A stretch of 56,561 bases of DNA from an uncultured Oleispira sp. (GCA_913019965.1 CAJVZR010000019.1:1-56561), one strand, 5' to 3'; counted from the first letter of the stretch, positions 16,100 through 26,000 are shown. Translations and numbers: made by a program. Notes: generated by a model not told the origin, from the sequence alone.

Positions 16100-17863
16100 A
16101 TGCAGTACTCTGATTATTCGAATAATTTTAAGTTGATTGTAATGCCCAATACACCTGCCAGTTTCCTATCGATTGAAAACCAATTTAAACAATTTGTTCT
16201 GTCTGATGCTGATGTCAGTATGTCTTTGGGTGATACGACCTATTTAGGCCAACTCAGCGATCCTAGTCTTGAGCAGCTCGATAAAGATACTGCACAAGCC
16301 AAAGCACTGTTAACCAGTATGGACAGCTGCCAAGCGCAAGGTTTTGAGCAAGAATTAGATTTAGAGTTAATGGCGCGCTATTTAAAACAACAGATCTTCT
16401 TTGCAGAACTACAGCAAAGCGGACAACCACAACGTCGCAGACAGCCATGCGGCGTTGATGGCATCAGCGCTGGTATTTTTCAATTATTCGTTAACGACGA
16501 TCGTCGTGCTGAACAACGCTTAGATAATATCCTTAGCCGTTTACAGCAAGCCCCTGATTTCTTGAAAGTCGAGGCTGAAGTGATTACTCAGCCGATCCAG
16601 CGCTGGTGCAATGTTGAAATTGAACAAGGTGAAGGCTTACCGGACTTATTCGCGACAATTTATAACTGGGCAGAAGAAACGGCGTATCCCAAGTTAGCTG
16701 AGTTAAAGTTAGCGATTAAAAATACGAATCAAGCTTTAAGCATTTATCTAGAAGATCTTAAGGGTCGAGATTGCTTAACCGAATTCGCGATTGGTGAAGA
16801 CAAGGTTAATGAATTACTCGCTTTGCGCAATATCAATCAATCCCCTGCTGAGCTCATTCAGATGGCGCGTGAGTTTATGGCAGAAACACAATCGCTATTA
16901 GCCAGTTTAAATAAGCGCCTGTGTAAAAAATACAACCTAGACTCAGCCACCAGCGATGAACAATTGCATGAGTTTTTAAATGAACAGTTTGCTGCCAAGA
17001 TTAAAGGGGGCAAGTTAGATTCTGTATTGGACTATTACTCAGATCAAATACAATCGATCAATGAGTTCATTGAGCAGCGTCATTTATTTACCCTACCGGC
17101 TCAGCAAGAAATTCGTTTATTACAAACGCCTAGTTTTCTAGAGCCCGTCATTCCTGCAGGGGCTATGTGGCCACCTTTGGCATTGCGAGCTGGTAAAAAA
17201 ACCAGCCTAGTCTATTTAACGTTAAAAGAAGATCAATTAGCCGAGCATACTGAATTGGGTATTCCGGTGATGATGATTCATGAGGGCATTCCAGGTCACC
17301 ACCTACAATTCGCCACAGCCGCTCAGCATTCATCATTCATTCGTCGTTTTTTCTCGGCCAATGAACACGCCGAAGGCTGGACGACCATGTTAGAAGATTA
17401 CATGCTAGATGTGGGTTACATCAATGAAGAGCTGGTTGATGAAGTTCGCTTTATCGCTAAGCGTGAAATGTCTCGATTAGTAGCTCGTGTGGGGATTGAC
17501 CTGTACTTTATGACAGGGGAAGGTGATTACTTGAATGTGGGTTTAGATCTTGGTTTCGATAAGGACGGTTTCAGTGACGACGTTTTCGACAACGCTGCCA
17601 AGCTGTTAAAGAAAGCAACAGGCTTCACCGACGGTCGCGTGCAGGCAGAAATCAATTGGTACAGCAGTGAGCAAAGCTATCCTCTGAGTTACCTCACAGG
17701 GAATCGCTTGGTATGGCAGTTGAAACAAGAAATTCAAGCGGCGAACAAAAAAGACCTGGATGCGTTAGCCCTCGACCAAGCTTTCCATAAAGTCTACTTA
17801 GAATCAGGCTGCATGCCGGTAGAAAATCTAAGACGTGTCTTCGAGCATCAGGGTTATCTATAA
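16100..17863 (+). CDS. DUF885 family hydrolase (peptidase-like)
   Basis: A 587-aa protein. The key motif HEGIPGHH is at residues 394-401, a gluzincin-like HExxH variant (HEGxPGHH) conserved in DUF885. A downstream EHAEGWTTMLEDYM block supplies the conserved glutamates. There is no signal peptide, so it would act in the cytoplasm. The length is normal for the family. Members are presumed metallohydrolases, with some reported as peptidases. Start 16100 is used; ATG 16142 is possible. It is divergent from the TonB receptor and directly followed by a permease gene whose GTG start abuts its stop codon. Confidence 0.88.
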   Translation: MQYSDYSNNFKLIVMPNTPASFLSIENQFKQFVLSDADVSMSLGDTTYLGQLSDPSLEQLDKDTAQAKALLTSMDSCQAQGFEQELDLELMARYLKQQIFFAELQQSGQPQRRRQPCGVDGISAGIFQLFVNDDRRAEQRLDNILSRLQQAPDFLKVEAEVITQPIQRWCNVEIEQGEGLPDLFATIYNWAEETAYPKLAELKLAIKNTNQALSIYLEDLKGRDCLTEFAIGEDKVNELLALRNINQSPAELIQMAREFMAETQSLLASLNKRLCKKYNLDSATSDEQLHEFLNEQFAAKIKGGKLDSVLDYYSDQIQSINEFIEQRHLFTLPAQQEIRLLQTPSFLEPVIPAGAMWPPLALRAGKKTSLVYLTLKEDQLAEHTELGIPVMMIHEGIPGHHLQFATAAQHSSFIRRFFSANEHAEGWTTMLEDYMLDVGYINEELVDEVRFIAKREMSRLVARVGIDLYFMTGEGDYLNVGLDLGFDKDGFSDDVFDNAAKLLKKATGFTDGRVQAEINWYSSEQSYPLSYLTGNRLVWQLKQEIQAANKKDLDALALDQAFHKVYLESGCMPVENLRRVFEHQGYL

Positions 17864-18571
17864 GTGACAACCATTAGCTGGCTCGATCTATTATGGTGTT
17901 TAATTCCCATCATTTTGGTCTGTGGGGTTTATATTGCTTGGCAAGGTAAACCCAGTGAAATCATCATTGCTGTTATTCGTATGGCAGTGCAATTAGTTGC
18001 CGTCGGCTATGTATTAATTAGCATCTTTGACAATCCATCCCCTTGGATCAGTGCGCTCATTGTTAGCATCATGCTATTAGTCGCCGCTTGGATTGCGATT
18101 CGCCCCGTACGTCACCATCAAGGTTATTTACCCGCGGCTATTATTGCCTTAGGTATTTCTGTAGGTTTGCACTTATCAATTTCACTGATGCTGGTATTAA
18201 AAGCCGATAGCTGGTTCCAGCCTCAGCTATTAATTCCCTTAGCGGGAATGTTCTTTGCCAATACGATGAATGCCATTAGCTTAACGGCAGAGCGTTATCA
18301 TAGTGAATTGCATAATGGCATTTCCATGGATAAAGCTCGTTTAACCGCATTTCATGCTGCTATGATTCCGCAAATTAATAGTTTACTCGCAGTCGGCTTA
18401 GTCGCTTTACCCGGTATGATGACGGGGCAAATTTTATCTGGGGTTTCCCCGTTAATTGCAGTTCGTTATCAAATTATGATTATGGCAATGATACTCGGTA
18501 CCGCAGGTATGGGGGCTGCGTTAATGCTGTGGTTATTGCAGCGGAATAAAAACAGTATTAACGCGAAGTAA
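17864..18571 (+). CDS. fetB: UPF0014 family ABC-type permease (FetB/YbbM-like)
   Basis: A 235-aa membrane protein with about six to seven helices. Recognisable family blocks are VIRMAVQLVAVGYVL, PLAGMFFANTMNAISL, AERYHSEL and LVALPGMMTGQILSGVSPL. In Escherichia coli the FetAB pair exports iron and aids resistance to oxidative stress. The GTG start follows the previous TAA with no gap, so translation is probably coupled to the DUF885 gene. The partner ATPase FetA is not next to it, which is unusual. The iron-export role is therefore inference from the family. Confidence 0.83.
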   Translation: MTTISWLDLLWCLIPIILVCGVYIAWQGKPSEIIIAVIRMAVQLVAVGYVLISIFDNPSPWISALIVSIMLLVAAWIAIRPVRHHQGYLPAAIIALGISVGLHLSISLMLVLKADSWFQPQLLIPLAGMFFANTMNAISLTAERYHSELHNGISMDKARLTAFHAAMIPQINSLLAVGLVALPGMMTGQILSGVSPLIAVRYQIMIMAMILGTAGMGAALMLWLLQRNKNSINAK

Positions 18572-18639
18572 GCCCTTGCTTGCAGCACAGTTTCCCTTCA
18601 CCATGCAGCCCTAATTACTGACTCGATTAAGGATAACCC

Positions 18640-19512
18640 ATGTCTAACAAGTTTAACTTTTCCCCTTTTATCATTCTTAAGCTGATCCCTCTCGTGCTGA
18701 TCGTATTAGCGGCTTTTCAGTCTTATTATATTGTTGTGGAAGGACACGTTGGTGTTGTGAAACGTTTTGGGGAAGCCAAACATCAAGAAAATCCGGGCTT
18801 ACATTTCAAAATCCCTTTTATTGAAACTGTTGAGTTAATTGAAGTTCGAACTCGTAAGAATGCTGAGCGCATGGCGTCGAGCACTAAAGAACAAATGCCT
18901 GTTACCATTGAAGTGTCTGTTAACTGGACGGTGAACAAAGAAGCGGCCCTGGACTTATTCAAGAAATATGGCGGCCTCTTACAGTTTGAACAGCGCATTC
19001 TGGATCCTAGGTTTCGCTCCGCAACAAAAGATACCATTCCACAATTTGAAGCAGAGCAGTTGATTCAAGACCGCGCCTCGGCAATTCAAGGGATTGAACG
19101 CCGCTTAACTGAAGAAATGGCCGGCTTCCCAGTAGCGGTTGATAATATTCAGATCGAAAACATCATATTGCCGAAAAAATACATCAGCTCGATTGAGATC
19201 AAGCAAACTGAGAAAAACCTCGCGGCAGCTGAAAAGCACAAACTAGAGCGCCAGCGCTTAGAAGCCTTACGTGACGTGAATACCGCCGACGCCAAAGCTC
19301 AAGGTATTTTGAAAGTTGCTGAAGCAGAAGCACAGTCGATTCTTCTGAAAGGTAGAGCCGAAGCGAAAGCCATTGAAGCAAAAGCGAAAGCACTGAAAAA
19401 CAATCCTCTTATTGTGAAGCTAACCGAAGCGCAAACCTGGGATGGCCAACTTCCCGCGACGATTATGGGCAGTAGTTCATTACCGATTCTTGATATGCGT
19501 GCGGGAAAATAG
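18640..19512 (+). CDS. SPFH/prohibitin-domain membrane protein
   Basis: A 290-aa protein. An N-terminal membrane helix (residues 10-28) is followed by the SPFH domain (YYIVVEGHVGVVKRFGEA, then NPGLHFKIPFIETVELIEVRT). A long alanine/lysine/glutamate-rich helix follows (roughly 190-260), ending near NNPLIVKLTEAQTWDGQLP. Proteins of this prohibitin/HflC-like family form large membrane rings that organise microdomains or regulate proteases. No protease gene is adjacent, so it is not part of an hflKC operon. It appears to be a single-gene unit. Confidence 0.88.
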   Translation: MSNKFNFSPFIILKLIPLVLIVLAAFQSYYIVVEGHVGVVKRFGEAKHQENPGLHFKIPFIETVELIEVRTRKNAERMASSTKEQMPVTIEVSVNWTVNKEAALDLFKKYGGLLQFEQRILDPRFRSATKDTIPQFEAEQLIQDRASAIQGIERRLTEEMAGFPVAVDNIQIENIILPKKYISSIEIKQTEKNLAAAEKHKLERQRLEALRDVNTADAKAQGILKVAEAEAQSILLKGRAEAKAIEAKAKALKNNPLIVKLTEAQTWDGQLPATIMGSSSLPILDMRAGK

Positions 19513-19514
19513 CC

Positions 19515-20099
19515 TTATTCAACAACGTTGATAAGCGCTAGAAAGTGCTTGGGCAGAATGTTCATATCCTGCCCGAGTCGCTTTAAATTAGTGGTTACTG
19601 AAACGTCATGACCTTCCTGCTTCTCGAAAGTAGTCACAAATAACATCGCTAAACCATACTGCTCTGCTTGCAGTTCAAGTGTCTTCACTTGTTGACGAAA
19701 ACCTTCAAACTCCTGCCCGTGCTTTGCCACCCATTCATCTTTCATTTTTCGTCGCATCAGACGTAACGGCTGAATCTGTTCAGACATCCAAACCGTATAC
19801 ATATTGGAGACATGAGTGGGGCCCCAAGCATGACCTTGGCTCGCTAACCATAAGCTTTGTAAGATCACATTGATATCGGCACCATGACTATCCTGCAATT
19901 CCAATAGCGCTCTCTCAACTCCCGGCTTAGCATAGATCTGACAAGCGTATTGCCATAGCGGATTGTCTAATCGACTCGCTAGGTCATCTTTCATAGCATC
20001 ATTGTGCTGTGGGCTAGCAGACGCTTTTGTGGCACACTGCGCTTCTATACTTGTGTCAATATTTAAACCCGTGTTTAAGCCATTTTGTGAATCAGCCAA
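19515..20099 (-). CDS. TIGR02444 / DUF2390 family protein
   Basis: A 194-aa cytoplasmic protein. The conserved part starts at about residue 41 (NPLWQYACQIYAKPGVERALLELQD) and continues through VILQSLWLASQGHAW and PLRLMRRKMK. This matches the TIGR02444 family found across gammaproteobacteria, usually beside an ABC-F gene, as here. Function is unknown. About 40 N-terminal residues lie outside the conserved region and may not all be translated. It is divergent from the ABC-F gene, with 37 bases between them. Confidence 0.82.
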   Translation of the reverse strand: MADSQNGLNTGLNIDTSIEAQCATKASASPQHNDAMKDDLASRLDNPLWQYACQIYAKPGVERALLELQDSHGADINVILQSLWLASQGHAWGPTHVSNMYTVWMSEQIQPLRLMRRKMKDEWVAKHGQEFEGFRQQVKTLELQAEQYGLAMLFVTTFEKQEGHDVSVTTNLKRLGQDMNILPKHFLALINVVE

Positions 20100-20136
20100 A
20101 GTGCTACACCTTTGTAAAAAAGTACTCTAAAAGTCT

Positions 20137-22098
20137 ATGATCGAATTTAATCAGGTTTCATTGCAACGTGGTATCAAACCTCTGCTCGTCAAAGCAGATT
20201 TGCGTATTCATGACGGACAAAAGCTCGCTCTCATCGGCCCTAATGGTGCTGGTAAGTCTAGCTTATTTGCTTTGCTTTTAGGGGAATTGGGTGTCGATCA
20301 GGGTGATTTATATATGCCTACGGGCTGGCGCATTGCCCACATGGCACAAGAAGTTGAGGCCAGTGATCGCAGCGCCGTCGATTATGTGATTGATGGTGAT
20401 AAAACCTACCGTGAAATTGAACACGGTATAGAAACCGCAACTTGCGATAACGAACTCGCTGATTGGCACGGCAAGATGGACGCTCATGGCGGCTATAACA
20501 TTAAAGTCCAAGCCGAGCAGTTACTGCACGGACTTGGTTTTAAGCAAAGCGATATGGTGAAGCCGGTCTCCGGTTTCTCCGGTGGCTGGCGTATTCGCTT
20601 AAACCTAGCCCAAGCTTTGATGACGCCATCTGATTTATTATTACTCGATGAGCCGACCAACCACTTGGACCTAGATGCGACTTTATGGTTAGAACAGTGG
20701 CTTAATCGTTATCAGGGAACGCTATTATTTATCTCGCACGACCGTGATTTCATTGATGGTGTGGCAGATCACATTGTGCATTTACATCAGCATATTTTAA
20801 CCAGCTACCCCGGCAACTACAGTGCCTACGAACGCATTCGCGCAGAACGCTTAGCTCAACAGCAAGTGATGCACGAAAAACAACAAGTGCGTATTGCTGA
20901 AATCGAAAAGTTTGTTACTCGCTTCAAAGCCAAAGCGAGTAAGGCCAAGCAAGCACAAAGTCGAGTCAAAGAATTAGAGCGCATGGAGTTAATTGCCCCT
21001 GCCCACGTTGATTCCCCTTTTAGTTTTGCCTTCCCTTGCCACGATAAAGTCTCATCTCCGCTGCTCAATATTGAAGAAGCCGATATTGGTTATGCTGGCA
21101 AGAATGGCCCTGTGGCTATTTTACAAAATCAAAATGTGTCTTTAGTTCCAGGGCATCGCATTGGCTTGTTAGGGGCTAACGGTGCGGGTAAATCGACCCT
21201 TATCAAAACCCTATGTGAAGAACTACCGCAACTCACGGGCAAGCGCCATGAAGGTGAACATTTAAAACTTGGCTATTACGCTCAGCACCAGCTAGAGACT
21301 CTTGATATCACAGCGAGTCCGGTACTCATGATTCAGCGCATTACGCCTTCAGCGACAGAACAAGAGGTGCGTAACTTCTTGGGCGGATTTGATTTCCGCG
21401 GTGATAAAGCTCTGGATATTTGCGAGCCGTTTTCCGGTGGTGAAAAAGCCCGTTTAGCCCTTGCATTAGTGGCGTGGCAAAAACCGAATCTGCTGATTAT
21501 GGATGAACCGACTAACCACCTTGATATTGAAATGCGCGAAGCCTTAACCATGGCACTACAGCATTTTGCCGGGGCCATCGTTATTGTCAGCCACGATCGT
21601 CACTTACTAAAAGCGACCGTAGACGAATATTGGCTGGTAGAAGATGGCAAGATTGAAGCGTTTGATGGTGACCTTGATGATTACCACAAACACGTACAAG
21701 CCAAGCAAGCGGCGTCAGGTTTCAATGCTGGCCAGTTAGCACAGAACCCAAATTCTGCGGATAACCCTAATACCGATAGTAATAGAGATAGTAGCGATGG
21801 CAAGGCCTCTGGTCTCAGTGCTCAAGATCGTAAAGAGCAGAAACGTTTAGACGCTGAACGTCGTGCGCGTTTAGCCCCAATGCGCAAAGAACTGAAGAAA
21901 TTAGAGAGTCGCATGGAAAAATTACAAGCGACTTTAGACGAATGTGAAACTCAGCTTGGTGATACCGCTTTGTACGAAGCAGACCGCAAAACCGATTTGC
22001 AGAAAATATTGCAACAACAAGGCGATGCGAAAAGTGAAATGGAAGAAGTTGAAATGGAATGGATGGAGCTAAGTGAAGAAATGGAAGCCGCAGAATAA
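20137..22098 (+). CDS. yheS: ABC-F family ATPase (YheS-like)
   Basis: A 653-aa protein with two nucleotide-binding domains and no membrane segments. The first has GPNGAGKSS, FSGGWRIRL and LLLLDEPTNHLDLDA. The second has GANGAGKST, FSGGEKARL and LLIMDEPTNHLDIE. Between them is the ABC-F linker (roughly 240-300), and the C-terminus (570-653) is a charged coiled coil. ABC-F proteins bind the ribosome and modulate translation. This layout matches YheS. The stop overlaps the hemW start by one base (TAATG), so the two are translationally coupled. Confidence 0.92.
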   Translation: MIEFNQVSLQRGIKPLLVKADLRIHDGQKLALIGPNGAGKSSLFALLLGELGVDQGDLYMPTGWRIAHMAQEVEASDRSAVDYVIDGDKTYREIEHGIETATCDNELADWHGKMDAHGGYNIKVQAEQLLHGLGFKQSDMVKPVSGFSGGWRIRLNLAQALMTPSDLLLLDEPTNHLDLDATLWLEQWLNRYQGTLLFISHDRDFIDGVADHIVHLHQHILTSYPGNYSAYERIRAERLAQQQVMHEKQQVRIAEIEKFVTRFKAKASKAKQAQSRVKELERMELIAPAHVDSPFSFAFPCHDKVSSPLLNIEEADIGYAGKNGPVAILQNQNVSLVPGHRIGLLGANGAGKSTLIKTLCEELPQLTGKRHEGEHLKLGYYAQHQLETLDITASPVLMIQRITPSATEQEVRNFLGGFDFRGDKALDICEPFSGGEKARLALALVAWQKPNLLIMDEPTNHLDIEMREALTMALQHFAGAIVIVSHDRHLLKATVDEYWLVEDGKIEAFDGDLDDYHKHVQAKQAASGFNAGQLAQNPNSADNPNTDSNRDSSDGKASGLSAQDRKEQKRLDAERRARLAPMRKELKKLESRMEKLQATLDECETQLGDTALYEADRKTDLQKILQQQGDAKSEMEEVEMEWMELSEEMEAAE

Positions 22099-23312
22099 TG
22101 GCTTCCGTTGCTAATATGAGCTTACCTCCGCTATCACTTTATATTCACGTACCTTGGTGTGTGCGTAAGTGCCCTTATTGCGATTTTAATAGTCACGAAT
22201 TTAAGGGAAAGAATGCAGAAGAAAGCATTCCCGAAGCTGAATATGTTCAGGCCTTATTAGCGGACTTAGCAACTGACTTGCCTTGGGTTCAAGGTCGTGA
22301 AATTCAAACCATCTTTATCGGCGGTGGCACCCCTTCAATATTGAGTGTCGAGGCTTATCAGAATTTATTAGCAGGCCTCAAAGACAAGGTAACTTTTGCT
22401 CAAAATATTGAAATCACCATGGAAGCCAATCCAGGAACGTTTGAGGCCGAAAAGTTTGCCGGCTATCGTCAATTGGGGATTAACCGTTTGTCGATTGGCG
22501 TGCAAAGTTTTGCCGACCACCAGCTAAAACACCTAGGCCGTATTCATGATGGTCAGCAAGCCATCACTGCGATTAAAATGGCCAAAGCGGCGGGGTTCGA
22601 TAATTTCAATATCGATTTAATGCATGGTTTACCCGATCAATCAGAAGCACAAGCGCTGGCCGATATTCAACAAGCCATCGACCTAGGCCCAACGCATTTA
22701 TCTTGGTATCAGCTCACAATAGAACCCAATACGGAATTCTTTAAGCGTCCACCCGTTTTACCCCAAGATGAAACCCTGTGGGATATTCAAGAAGCCGGAC
22801 AGGCCTTATTAGCTCAAAACGGTTTTGCTCAATATGAAATTTCTGCTTACGCGCTAAAAGATCGACAAGCGACTCACAACTTAAACTATTGGCAATTTGG
22901 CGATTATATTGGCATTGGTGCTGGTGCTCATGGCAAGGTAACAGACCTTTCTCAATGCCCCGATAGCCTAACGGCCTCACCCGTATTCAGAACATGGAAA
23001 ACCCGCGCCCCTAAAGATTATCTCTATTGTGCGACAGTAGAGGCCCAACAAAAAGGAAAAAACTTTTTAGCCGGCAAAGAGTCTATTCAAAATGAAGACC
23101 TAGGCTTAGAGTTTTTAATGAATGCATTACGCTTGCAACAGGGTTTTGATTTAAACCTGTTTGAACAACGCACCGGTTATACTTTAGATACCATTAGCGC
23201 TGACATTAAAGTAGCTATTGATAAAGGTTTATTGATTCAAGATGGTAACCAAATTAAAACCTCGACCAAAGGCAGTTTATTTCTCAATGAAATCTTAGAG
23301 TTATTTATGTGA
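22098..23312 (+). CDS. hemW: Radical SAM heme chaperone HemW
   Basis: A 404-aa cytoplasmic protein. The radical SAM cysteines are C21, C25 and C28 in CVRKCPYCDF, and the CxxxCxxC is followed by F30. This extra conserved residue marks the HemW/HemN group. GGGTPS is the SAM-binding glycine motif and LMHGLPDQS is a family block. HemW binds heme and delivers it to respiratory enzymes. It lacks the N-terminal extension of true HemN coproporphyrinogen dehydrogenases. It is usually next to rdgB; here it follows an ABC-F gene with a one-base overlap. Confidence 0.93.
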   Translation: MASVANMSLPPLSLYIHVPWCVRKCPYCDFNSHEFKGKNAEESIPEAEYVQALLADLATDLPWVQGREIQTIFIGGGTPSILSVEAYQNLLAGLKDKVTFAQNIEITMEANPGTFEAEKFAGYRQLGINRLSIGVQSFADHQLKHLGRIHDGQQAITAIKMAKAAGFDNFNIDLMHGLPDQSEAQALADIQQAIDLGPTHLSWYQLTIEPNTEFFKRPPVLPQDETLWDIQEAGQALLAQNGFAQYEISAYALKDRQATHNLNYWQFGDYIGIGAGAHGKVTDLSQCPDSLTASPVFRTWKTRAPKDYLYCATVEAQQKGKNFLAGKESIQNEDLGLEFLMNALRLQQGFDLNLFEQRTGYTLDTISADIKVAIDKGLLIQDGNQIKTSTKGSLFLNEILELFM

Positions 23313-23492
23313 TTCTGAGATGACTTCCTATAGAAAGTCATGGCCGTCATGGTCAATTCCCTTGTCTTGAATAGCCACTGTTTTATCCACAATCCCTTGT
23401 TACACTGAACGCATAATAATAAAGATGCACACAGAAATTGTAATAATAAGATCGCTCAATCAATGAATGAGCGGCTATAACAAGGTATTCAA

Positions 23493-24770
23493 ATGAAATC
23501 ACTAAAGACCTTAGCTTTTAGCGTATTAGCGTCCGTGGGCGCAAGCTTTCCTGCCAGCTATATATTGGCCAATACGAATGAAGTCAACCCACAAATCACC
23601 GATTCTGTAACTAAGAAAACCGCGAGTGCTCTGCAAGACGTCATCGTCGTGGGGAATAACTGGGATGGCACCATTGATATCTATGATCCCCATACACACC
23701 AGCGCATCAAAAAATTGAATGCCGTGCCAGATAAAGAAGCCCGCTTAGAAGAACTCGATAGCAGCTTCAAGCGCAAGGTAATGTCGACCTTAATTAAAGA
23801 AGTGATCGGTGAGGGCCATCACCAAATGGTCGATGATATGTTTCCCTCTAACGATGGCCGCCATCTATTCATTTCTCGCCCCAGCTTTGCCGATGTGGTC
23901 GCATTAGACGTCAATACCGGTGAGATTAGTTGGCGCACTCCTGTTGAAGGCTACCGCTCTGATCACTCCGCTATTTCCCCAGATGGTAAAACCTTCCTAG
24001 TTTCAGCCTCTACCGCACGTAAGGTTCAAGCCATTGATACAGCAACCGGTAAGATCATTGCTGAGTTTCCATCTGGTGACCAACCTCATGAAAATACCTA
24101 TTCTAAAGATGGCAAACTTATTTATCACGCCAGTATCGGCAAGGTGTACGTTCCTTTCACTAGCTCTTGGTTAGATTGGCTAAAGGGCGAACGCGTCTTT
24201 CAGATTGTTGATGCTGAAACCTATGAAGTATTACAACGCGTTGATATGGGCGAAAAACTAGAAGAATTCGGCTTCCCTTGGGTCGATAGCGCCGTTCGTC
24301 CAATGGCCGTTGCACCCGATGGCAAGTTTGTTTATCTACAAGTTTCTTTTTATCACGGTTTCTTTGAATACGATGTCGAGCAACAAAAAGTGACTCGCCG
24401 TATAGAGTTACCGGTACCAAAAGAGATTGCTGAAATGAGTACCCGCAATTACCAGCTAAATTCGGCTCACCATGGGTTAGCCATGAACAGTGAAGGGACT
24501 AAGTTATGTGTTGCCGGGACTATGTCGGGTTATGCGGCTATTGTTGATCGCGAAACGTTTGAATATAAAACCATTCAGTTATCAGATACACCATTAGGTG
24601 CTAAACCTTATTGGTCGACGGAAAGCCACGATGGTAAATATTGCTATGTATCCGTTAGCCAGCAAGATCGAGTCTCAGTTATTTCTTTTGAAGAAGCCAA
24701 AGAAGTCGCCAGTTTTCCTGTCGGTGATCACCCTCAACGTATTCGTACAGGCCAACTTATTTTTAACTAA
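23493..24770 (+). CDS. Exported YVTN/WD40-like beta-propeller protein
   Basis: A 425-aa protein with a signal peptide (residues 1-27, [16 protein letters not shown] to SYILAN). The remainder is made of repeated blades of the type [40 protein letters not shown] and [20 protein letters not shown], as in YVTN-family propellers. AAGG precedes the start at 23493. The gap from hemW (23313-23492) is 180 bases and contains a short ATGACTT/AAGTCAT hairpin without a T-run. Role unknown. Such periplasmic propellers often accompany quinoprotein or metal enzymes, but none is adjacent here. Confidence 0.8.
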   Translation: MKSLKTLAFSVLASVGASFPASYILANTNEVNPQITDSVTKKTASALQDVIVVGNNWDGTIDIYDPHTHQRIKKLNAVPDKEARLEELDSSFKRKVMSTLIKEVIGEGHHQMVDDMFPSNDGRHLFISRPSFADVVALDVNTGEISWRTPVEGYRSDHSAISPDGKTFLVSASTARKVQAIDTATGKIIAEFPSGDQPHENTYSKDGKLIYHASIGKVYVPFTSSWLDWLKGERVFQIVDAETYEVLQRVDMGEKLEEFGFPWVDSAVRPMAVAPDGKFVYLQVSFYHGFFEYDVEQQKVTRRIELPVPKEIAEMSTRNYQLNSAHHGLAMNSEGTKLCVAGTMSGYAAIVDRETFEYKTIQLSDTPLGAKPYWSTESHDGKYCYVSVSQQDRVSVISFEEAKEVASFPVGDHPQRIRTGQLIFN

Positions 24771-24889
24771 TAGTTATAAATCAATAACTTAACTTAGAAC
24801 ACCGTTATGTTATTAAGTGATTAGTCTACAACTGACTAATTGGGTTAGTTTTCTGCTAGGATTAATACATCCCAGTGTGAGAACTAACC

Positions 24890-25633
24890 ATGCTTAAATC
24901 GTTATTGTTCATTGTCATCTGCCACCTATCTATTATCTCTAGTCAGGCGAATGCTCTTGATTCTCTCACTTTTGGTGTTGAAATAACCGATTATTCACCT
25001 TACTACTACTTAGATGATGCTCTGCGCTATCAGGGTGCTGCGCGCGAAATTTTTGATCTATTCTCAGATAATATTAAGCAAGTTCCTCATTATAGCGCCA
25101 TGCCTGTTCCACGCTTATTCAGCGAGTTTTCTAAAGGCAATATTGATTTAAAATTTCCTGACAACCCATTGTGGTCTGCTTCTTTAAGCACAAAAGCTAA
25201 AGTGTTTTATAGTAAACCGGTTTTTCAAGTCAATGAAACACTCTTAGTTCTCAAGCAAAGTGGGGAAGAGATACCGAAACAAGAAATTCTGCAAGTCGGT
25301 ACTATATTAGGTTTTAGTGTTCCAGGTATTGCGAGTTCCGTTGCTAATCAAGAATTTGAAACGGTTCAGACTCAAGAGATCGAGCAGCTCATTCATATGC
25401 TCATGTCGGATCGTGTGCAAGGGGTCTATTTTAATGAAAGTGTCGCAGTAGCGTTAGCTAAAAAAATGTACCCCAATAAGGTACTCAGCCAGCACTCACA
25501 GTACCCGCCTTTTCAATATGCCTATCACTTATCCAGTATTAATCATCCGGAATTGATTGATGCTTTTAACGCTTTTTTGCTGAGTCACTCAGAACAAGTA
25601 ACCGAAATTCGCCAACGTTATGGACTGAAATAA
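24890..25633 (+). CDS. Periplasmic substrate-binding-like protein (SBP_bac_3 type), orphan
   Basis: A 247-aa protein with a signal peptide (residues 1-22, ending SQANA). The mature part starts LDSLTFGVEITDYSPYYY, the usual first strand of amino-acid-type binding proteins. It contains GAAREIFDLF and ends with a helix and EIRQRYGLK, a common family ending. At about 225 residues when mature it has only the single binding domain. No ABC permease or ATPase is nearby. It stands alone between the propeller gene and the convergent PA4642-family gene. Confidence 0.78.
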   Translation: MLKSLLFIVICHLSIISSQANALDSLTFGVEITDYSPYYYLDDALRYQGAAREIFDLFSDNIKQVPHYSAMPVPRLFSEFSKGNIDLKFPDNPLWSASLSTKAKVFYSKPVFQVNETLLVLKQSGEEIPKQEILQVGTILGFSVPGIASSVANQEFETVQTQEIEQLIHMLMSDRVQGVYFNESVAVALAKKMYPNKVLSQHSQYPPFQYAYHLSSINHPELIDAFNAFLLSHSEQVTEIRQRYGLK

Positions 25634-25662
25634 ACAGCCATAACATTGGCATAAACGCATGT

Positions 25663-25956
25663 TTATTCAGCACCTGCTTCTTTCAAAAGTGCAGCGAATT
25701 CTGCACCTTTAGGGTGTGTCGCTATAATTGAATACGCTGTTTCACCCGCTTCATTCTTAGCATTCACATCTCCGCCTTTCTCTTTTAACAACATAAGAAA
25801 GTCAGCAAAAGACGCTGGCATCATATGGCGATAGGCACGAATAATCGAGGTAAAGTTAGCGCTTTCACCTGGGTAATCTTGATCAACCAAGAACTCTTCT
25901 AACTGAGCCTGACTCCACTCACCACCAAATACTTTTTCTTTATCTTTTTTAGTCAT
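25663..25956 (-). CDS. PA4642 family protein
   Basis: A 97-aa cytoplasmic protein. It starts MTKKDKEKVFGGEWSQAQLE and contains FLMLLKEKGGDVNAKNEAG followed by ETAYSIIATHPKGAEFAALL, a pattern with ankyrin-like flavour. I recognise it as the family typified by Pseudomonas aeruginosa PA4642, whose function is unknown. It lies 44 bases downstream of trmB on the same strand and is probably co-transcribed with it. Confidence 0.75.
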   Translation of the reverse strand: MTKKDKEKVFGGEWSQAQLEEFLVDQDYPGESANFTSIIRAYRHMMPASFADFLMLLKEKGGDVNAKNEAGETAYSIIATHPKGAEFAALLKEAGAE

Positions 25957-26000
25957 TTCTAAATCCCTAAAGGTATTACTTAACTGAATTCTCAGTTTGC

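Noticed and set aside
22098..23312. HemN-type coproporphyrinogen dehydrogenase
   Set aside because: The N-terminal extension and the length of HemN are absent. The sequence fits the heme chaperone HemW.
23317..23345. ATGACTT/AAGTCAT hairpin after hemW as a terminator
   Set aside because: The stem is short and there is no T-run on either strand.
24840..24868. Sigma-70 promoter for the binding protein at 24890
   Set aside because: The best -35/-10 pair (TTGGGT and TAATAC, 17-base spacing) matches consensus too weakly to list as a feature.
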